From: Irineochytrium annulatum
Taxonomy: Eukaryota; Chytridiomycota; Chytridiomycetes; Chytridiales; Chytridiaceae
Reading direction: 5' to 3'
NCBI GenBank assembly: GCA_027600665.1
Contig: JADGJL010000863.1
Location: forward strand, 1-12,699
Length of the DNA: 12,699 nucleotides
The translations under genes and the position numbers were made by a program. Below are positions 8,249 to 12,699 of this stretch, one piece after another (position 1 is the stretch's first letter; each line of letters opens with the position of its first letter). The notes under the pieces were generated by a model, which saw only the letters and a program-made list of their open reading frames with translations, was not told where the DNA came from and ran no database searches.

Positions 8249-8467
8249 ATGAGCAGTTTCCTGGAGTCCAGGAAACTGCTCTTTCTCCAGTCCAGGACCT
8301 GGACTGGAGAAAGATTTCTTCATTTTTCTAAAAACAATATCCCTACGGTGGTTATGGAGCTCTACGGACGTGTCAGAGTGCTTACAGATCACTGGCGGGA
8401 ATTGAGGCCTCAACTGTGGTCTACACCGCAATTACGTTGGTCAGAGTTTGTCTATAAGTACAACTAA
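8249..8467 (+). CDS. small open frame of uncertain reality
   Basis: ATG 8249 opens 72 codons to TAA 8465-8467. The first third lies inside the two palindromes and is probably shaped by them. The last part, ELYGRVRVLTDHWRELRPQL followed by WSTPQLRWSEFVYKYN, has a protein-like composition and may be a relic of the same gene as its neighbours. The stop sits just before a textbook 3' splice motif (CTAAC, then CAG at 8475-8477), so this may be the end of an exon whose donor site I could not identify. No family was recognised. Confidence 0.25.
   Translation: MSSFLESRKLLFLQSRTWTGERFLHFSKNNIPTVVMELYGRVRVLTDHWRELRPQLWSTPQLRWSEFVYKYN
8251..8281. repeat. perfect 31-bp palindrome (15-bp arms)
   Basis: GAGCAGTTTCCTGGA at 8251-8265 is exactly inverted at 8267-8281 around one central base, G8266. 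It overlaps the next palindrome by two bases. Confidence 0.95.
8280..8314. repeat. perfect 35-bp palindrome (17-bp arms)
   Basis: TCTTTCTCCAGTCCAGG at 8280-8296 is exactly inverted at 8298-8314 around one central base, A8297. Both palindromes contain the core AGTCCAGG, which hints at a common origin. Together they would form two consecutive hairpins or cruciforms. Confidence 0.95.
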
Positions 8468-8477
8468 CTATCCACAG

Positions 8478-9073
8478 GTGCTCATTCAGCAACAAAACAG
8501 TGGGAATGAATGCAGTGTACGTTATTATAATGGCACAAATTGGTATATTGGCACCGCCATTGGTGGTGCAGGTGGTAGCAACAATTTTGGCAAAGGTAGT
8601 CCTGGTGGCACAGTGCAGTTCGTGAGCAGCGTTGCCATCCCTGGTTATTTGTCAAAGGGAAGCGGAACATTTGGCATTGAGCACCCGCTGGTATCCAAAA
8701 ATGCCTGATTCACAGTTTCATAGAGGGACCCAAATGCGAGCTCATATACAGAGGAAAATGTAGATTAAACAAAGGGAAAGGTGTTGTTGTAATTGACACA
8801 GAGTGCACACACAATTCTCGTGGAAGCATGACTCCTGGAATTTTTGAAGTGCTGTGTCACACATCAGGAGCGCAGGTATTAGTTCATGCAATACGTCCTT
8901 TGAACGCATGATTGGAAATGTGTCACGTGGGACGTTACTGCTGACATCTTCTGACTCTGAAGCTGGCAGATTGTCAATTGGATGGTGATAGCAGAAGAAG
9001 AGACAAGTTCAATAAAGATTGGTTGATGACGGATTCAAATGGTCAACGAGGTGGAGAGATAACTCGTAGGTGA
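8478..9073 (+). pseudogene. broken C-terminal domain of a phage/large-DNA-virus/bacterial tail-fibre or surface-type protein
   Basis: The first piece, 8478-8708, encodes SVRYYNGTNWYIGTAIGGAG and ends near GTFGIEHPLVSKNA. The next, 8711-8911, begins HSFIEGPKCELIYRG and contains SMTPGIFEVLC. The third, about 8896-8988, reads SFERMIGNVSRGTLLLTSSD. Around 8976-8995 a third frame gives NWMVIAE, and the last piece to TGA 9071-9073 contains RRDKFNKDWLMTDSNGQ. The order (GTFxIxHPL, HSFxExP, IYRG, GTF-like, IGxVSG-like, WMVxxER, then a short Asp/Asn-rich tail) matches a C-terminal region that I know from phages, algal and other large DNA viruses, and bacteria, where it follows receptor- or surface-binding repeats. 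At least four frame changes (0-2-1-0-2) make it a pseudogene. A good acceptor site (CTAAC ... CACAG) precedes 8478. Base composition is clearly lower in GC than the host genes, which fits transfer from a foreign source. The molecular role of the domain is not known to me. Confidence 0.7.
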
Positions 9074-9407
9074 TAGCGTGGTCGGAAGCCGAAGGACGGG
9101 AGGTAGAATGCGCAAGCTTCTGCTGCATAAGATGCGGATGACTACTTAAATGCGTATTACCAATGGTTAATATAAAGTTCTGCTCAGATCATGGCTCGCT
9201 CCCCTTATGGTACGTCCAACTCCAGAATGCCTTTTTGCTTATTGTTCAGACGCTTCCTTGCTTTGATTGCACGGCATTCTCTTTATCAGTTCTTTTTTTA
9301 TTTTTTGCCTAGAGTATGTGCTTATCAGTGAAGGATATGGCTTCCACATACCCCACCATGTCAAATTTTGCACGGTTAGCCTTGCCCAGCCCTGATCCCC
9401 CGTGCCC
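9074..9407. other. upstream region of the guanine deaminase gene
   Basis: No gene is supported in this stretch. A T-rich tract lies at about 9288-9307. An upstream ATG at 9358-9360 opens a frame that overlaps the deaminase start and ends at 9577-9579; if included in the mRNA it would act as an overlapping uORF. No clear TATA element was seen. Confidence 0.4.
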
Positions 9408-11040
9408 ATGTCACCTGCAGTCCCGTCTTCACCTCCTTCTAACGTCGTTGGTTCGGCCGCCACCGCGACCCAGGCCGCGCCGACGTCCTCGCCGGTGTCT
9501 CGTGTCTACGTCGGGACGATCATCCACAGCCTTTCTCTCCAGAACCTCGTCATTTTGGACCCGGGAGTCCTCGGCGTGACTGAAGATGGTCGGATCGCGT
9601 TTTGCGACGCGGTCTTTCCCACCGGCGCCGGCCAGGCTGGCCAGGACCTCGACGCGGGCATTCGAACAAAGCTCGATTCGCTACGAGCCTGGTTCGCGTT
9701 CACCGACTCACAGGTCTGGTGTGCAAGTTCTTCTTATTGCAAGCTACAAATTGTTTAACCGAATCCCACCTCAGATCAAGCGCCTTTCGCCGACACAGCT
9801 CCTGATCCCCGGATTCGTCGACACCCACATCCACGCGTCCCAATTTGTCTACGCCGGCACTGGCACGGACCTTCCGCTCCTTGAGTGGCTGGAAAAGTAC
9901 ACCTTCCCACGCGAGGCCGGCTACGCGGACGTGGCCTACGCGCGCCAGGCCTACTCCCGGGCCGTCCGCCGCTCCGCGCGATGCGGGACAACCACGGCGT
10001 GCTACTTCGCCACCATTCACACGGACGCCTCGCACGCGCTCGCGACCGCGGCCGCCGAGCTGGGCCAGCGGTGCTTCGTCGGGAAGGTCTGTATGGACCG
10101 GCACGCGCCGAACTACTACATCGAGGGTCCGAGGGAGTCCATGGACGAGACGGTGCGCTTTCTGGACGCGTTCGACGATCACGTCGGCAAGGTGTCCCCG
10201 CGCGCCTTGGACCTCGTGAAGCCGGTCTTGACGCCCCGATTTGCGCCAACTTGTACGGCGGAGCTGATGCGTTTCTTGGGCGATCTCGCGCGGGACCGGG
10301 ATCTGACGGTTCAGACGCATTTGAACGAGAACAAGAAGGAGGTCCGGTGGGTCTCGGAGCTTCACCCGGAGTGCTCGTCCTACACAGCCGTTTACGACGA
10401 CGCGGGTCTGCTGACCAGGCGGACGGTGCTGGCGCACTGCGTGCACATGACCGACGCCGAGTTGGAGCTGATCGCTAGCAGGGGCAGCGGCGTGAGTCAC
10501 TGCCCGATCAGCAATTTCACGATCATGTCGGGGACTGCGAATGTGAGGAGGATGATCAGCAAGGGCGTCAGGGTGTCGATTGGGACGGACGTGGCGGGTG
10601 GCTACTCGTCGAGCGTGCATGAGGCCATGAGGGCTGCACTGATCGCGAGCAAGGTGATCGCGTATGAGGCCAGGCAGAGGGCCGAGGGGTCGGAGGGTTT
10701 CAGCAAGATAGCTGAGGAGAAGGAGGTGTGGGAGCCGCTGGGGTATGGCGAGGCCTTTTATCTTGGCACATTGGGTGGCGCGGAGGTGCTTGGGATCGAG
10801 GACAAGGTCGGGAGTTTTGCACCTGGAAAGGACTTCGATGCTCTGTTGATTAATTTAGAGGGGACACTGGCGGGCGATGCTGAGGTGGTGCCGGAGCAGC
10901 GAGGTCTTCGAGGGGATGCGACAGTAAATCTGTTCCCGCATGACGACATTACGTCGAAGTTTGAGAAGTTTTTCTTCCTCGGGGACGATCGCAATATTGC
11001 GGAGGTTTGGGTCAAGGGTAGGGAGCTGGTCTTCGCGTGA
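9408..11040 (+). CDS. guanine deaminase (two exons)
   Basis: Exons 9408-9713 and 9775-11040 join in phase 0 to encode 523 residues. Yeast Gud1 has about 489 and human GDA about 454; the extra length is mainly an Ala/Ser/Pro-rich N-terminus of about 33 residues. The N-terminal beta region (VYVGTIIHSLSLQNLVILD) fits guanine deaminases. Exon 2 carries the amidohydrolase motifs: PGFVDTHIH with metal ligands H120 and H122, QTHLNE with H284, LAHCVHM with H323, HCPISN at H344, and GTDVAGG with the ligand/catalytic D374. By family, it converts guanine to xanthine and ammonia in purine catabolism, in the cytosol. The start is ATG 9408; the preceding GTG is not expected to serve in a fungus. No targeting peptide is evident. 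Other amidohydrolases (atrazine chlorohydrolase-like) share some motifs, but the whole pattern favours guanine deaminase. Confidence 0.95.
9714..9774 (+). other. spliceosomal intron in the guanine deaminase gene
   Basis: This 61-bp intron begins GTCTGG, a weak donor, and ends ACCTCAG. Other GT choices nearby do not keep the phase, and splicing here links DSQ to IKRLSPTQLLIPGF as expected. TTTAAC near 9753 could be the branch site. Reading through it ends at a TAA around 9756. Confidence 0.88.
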
Positions 11041-12037
11041 TCGTACTTGTCCTTACTGTGGGACTCCTCCTTTTCTTTGATAGGGACAAAACCGTAACTA
11101 TAATAGAGGACAAAACAACTTAGTCAGAACATGCTACTATTTACAAGTTATTTGCGTGACTCCTTAATTGCAATTAGCTATTTACAAGTTATTTGCGTGG
11201 CTCCTTAATTGCAGTTAGCTGCTTCAGAGGATCCGATTGGCTATTTAATGCAGGCAACAGGGATTTTATCGTTTGACTGCCTTAAAAGTAAATATCTCTC
11301 AAAGTCGAAAAATTCGGGTCTTTAAGCTGACAGCAAGTCTTCAGAACCCGGAAAGTTGGGTAAGCATTTGTGTTATTGCATTTAGTACCGTACTCTGGTC
11401 TCTATATACACTAAGGGAATAGCGCTGACGCTCGACCTCTCCAAAGGCTAAACATACAGAAAGAATGGTAAGACTATGCGTGCGTAATCATGTGGCTACA
11501 AAAAACCAAAGACGAAGAAGGGCCTCGAACGCCTCAGGGATCAATGATAAATAAGAAGGAAAGTTCCAAAGAGCTCGATAACGAGAACGTGATGTTAAGG
11601 AACTCTTGCAACAACGCAGGATATCATGACTCGCAATGAGCAAGTGGTAGGAAGTGGGCAATGCTGACGTAGATAAATACTGAGCATACGAGATATGCGG
11701 TGATTAAAGATAATGCGTGTGAATAAATGTGGAGAGCAAATGAATGTAAGTAATTCGTAAAATGGCGCATGAAAAGGGGAAAGTGTGAGGACTACCATAC
11801 GCCAAAATGTGAATATTAACGAGGTATAGTAAGAACAACCCACAACCTCTCTAAAGTCATGTTAACTACCAAACTAATGGTAGATCATCAAATAATTCAT
11901 CAAACAAATATCCTCCCTTCTATAAACAGCCAATTCAATAGCATCTAAATAACCGAGCCCTCTGCTACATCACCCAGCTTCGTAAATTATATGTCCGGGA
12001 AGATGTTACGGTCTCAACCCGCACATCGTCAACTTCA
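11041..12037. other. A+T-rich intergenic spacer
   Basis: I see no convincing gene between the deaminase and the - strand gene at 12038. The spacer holds the 41-bp tandem duplication listed separately. It also has an ATG at 11465-11467 followed directly by a GTAAGA donor-like sequence. That layout is common in short fungal first exons, but no downstream exon was recognised. Confidence 0.5.
11137..11218. repeat. 41-bp tandem duplication, two copies
   Basis: Copies at 11137-11177 and 11178-11218 (starting CTATTTACAAGTTATTTGCG) differ at only two positions. Each ends in a near-palindromic TAATTGCAATTA-type segment; the first copy has this 12-bp palindrome perfectly. Confidence 0.95.
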
Positions 12038-12697
12038 TCACTCATCCGCTTCGTCCCCACCAGCCATCGTGGTGGGCGTGTACAAACACGGCCCGGACAC
12101 GGCCCGATCCCTCTCCCCACTACGCGATTCCCTCCTACAAGCCTCCCAAGTCTGCCTCAACACTCCTGGCCCGCCCGAAATCCCGTTCATAAACCCCGCA
12201 GCTCCCGGCAACGGTGCGGGCACCCCCCCATGCAGCGCGTAAAGCCCAAACGTCACATCCCCGCCAACCGTGGCCCTCAGGTGCGCGTCCGCCGCAAACA
12301 CCTCCATCATCCGCCATAGGCACACCGGGTCCGCGCCGAAGAAGTGCAACGGCGCGTGATACGACGCTTGACGGCCCTCTGTAAAGTCCCCACATTCGAC
12401 CCACGCGCGCCGGCGGCGGATCCTCGGGGGCTGTAGCTGCGGCGGCTGTGACGGCGACGTTGTTGACGACGACGCGGTTGACGACGACGACGACGATGAC
12501 GACGCCGCGGCAGCCGCCGAACCGTCGACGGGGCCCGTGTCCACCTCCTCCGCGATCTCCTCCCGGAAGAACCTTGGCATGCTCGCGATCCTCACATCGA
12601 ACATCACGACACCACCACCCGTACCACTACCGTGCGCACCACCACCACCACCGCCACCACCGACACCACCCCCCGCGCTCCCACCACCAGCGGCCAT
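12038..12697 (-). CDS. unknown Gly/Ser-rich protein, possibly 5'-partial
   Basis: The - strand frame runs from an ATG at 12697-12695 to a TGA on 12040-12038, 219 codons. Only two bases lie upstream inside the window, so the ATG may be internal and the gene may begin outside. The protein starts with about 28 residues rich in Gly, then VVMFDVRIASMPRFFREEIA. A Ser run encoded by GTC/TCG-type repeats follows (residues about 61-80), then a Pro/Arg-rich linker. The more complex C-terminal part contains HAPLHFFGADPVCLWRMMEV and VTFGLYALHGGVPAPLPGAA. It is GC-rich, like the host genes. I do not recognise a family, catalytic motif or membrane segment. The reality of the full frame is fairly likely, but its C-terminal end could be altered by an unseen intron. 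Confidence 0.55.
   Translation of the reverse strand: MAAGGGSAGGGVGGGGGGGGAHGSGTGGGVVMFDVRIASMPRFFREEIAEEVDTGPVDGSAAAAASSSSSSSSTASSSTTSPSQPPQLQPPRIRRRRAWVECGDFTEGRQASYHAPLHFFGADPVCLWRMMEVFAADAHLRATVGGDVTFGLYALHGGVPAPLPGAAGFMNGISGGPGVLRQTWEACRRESRSGERDRAVSGPCLYTPTTMAGGDEADE
12479..12514. repeat. GAC/ACG trinucleotide run
   Basis: This is an imperfect run of GAC triplets on the + strand. It encodes the poly-Ser tract of the overlapping - strand gene and is likely prone to length change. Confidence 0.8.
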
Positions 12698-12699
12698 CC

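Larger units (their letters stand above)
7870..8331 (+). pseudogene. coding-like frame with three internal stops
   Basis: A single + strand frame runs from ATG 7870 to TAA 8329-8331, interrupted only by TGA 8008, TAA 8083 and TAA 8197. This gives about 150 codons in four pieces of 46, 24, 37 and 43. Coding-like parts include HGHQYLNVNSDDPLAQVLSL, GAEYREEHPDVQDT and FRKEILQVYYHEQFPGVQE. Point-mutation stops in one conserved frame suggest an old gene rather than chance. I do not recognise the family. The last piece runs through the two palindromes at 8251-8314. Confidence 0.35.

Noticed and set aside
8171..8431. 86-codon - strand frame with a segment almost identical to the + strand peptide
   Set aside because: The likeness (EQFPGLQETA versus EQFPGVQETA) is a direct result of the palindromes, not evidence of two genes.
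9700..10620. 306-codon open frame on the - strand
   Set aside because: It is antisense to exon 2 of guanine deaminase; long shadows are expected in GC-rich genes.
11465..11560. ATG followed by GTAAGA as the first exon of a small ribosomal protein gene
   Set aside because: No downstream exon with a recognisable ribosomal protein was found in the following A+T-rich sequence.

Overview
The window looks like nuclear DNA of a fungus, possibly an early-diverging one. The protein-coding genes are GC-rich and well spaced, they lie on both strands, and two carry short spliceosomal introns (104 and 61 bp, GT...AG). The gene set (mitochondrial GGQ peptidyl-tRNA hydrolase, F-box/leucine-rich protein, guanine deaminase) is eukaryotic. 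The lineage is an inference. No tRNA, rRNA or CRISPR array was seen.

Layout. (1) 3-800: the 3' end of a + strand gene of unknown function, entering from outside the window. (2) 1682-2331: a complete two-exon gene for an ICT1/MRPL58-type mitochondrial peptidyl-tRNA hydrolase. (3) 2608-4219, - strand: an F-box/LRR protein gene, intact except for one frameshift at a C7/G7 run. (4) About 4440-9075: a 4.6 kb island, visibly AT-richer than the flanking genes, with no long intact gene. It holds successive broken coding stretches, all read on the + strand. These are an unidentified fragment (4439-5021), a Lys/Glu-rich coiled-coil gene broken by six frame changes (5335-6080), a short chromodomain-tail-like piece (6772-6993), a frame with three internal stops (7870-8331), and a frameshifted copy of a C-terminal domain I know from phage, large-DNA-virus and bacterial tail-fibre or surface-type proteins (8478-9073). 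The island also contains several strong palindromes, including two perfect ones placed back to back at 8251-8314. (5) 9408-11040: a complete two-exon guanine deaminase gene with all expected metal-ligand motifs. (6) 11041-12037: AT-rich spacer with a 41-bp tandem duplication. (7) 12038-12697, - strand: a Gly/Ser-rich protein of unknown function whose 5' end may lie outside the window.

The intact genes are ordinary housekeeping or regulatory genes and show no sign of acting as one system. The most interesting part is the decayed island. Its best-recognised relic is virus- or phage-like in family, which suggests an old insertion or transferred gene cluster now eroding between host genes. I see no evidence of a functional new system; the island reads as a fossil.
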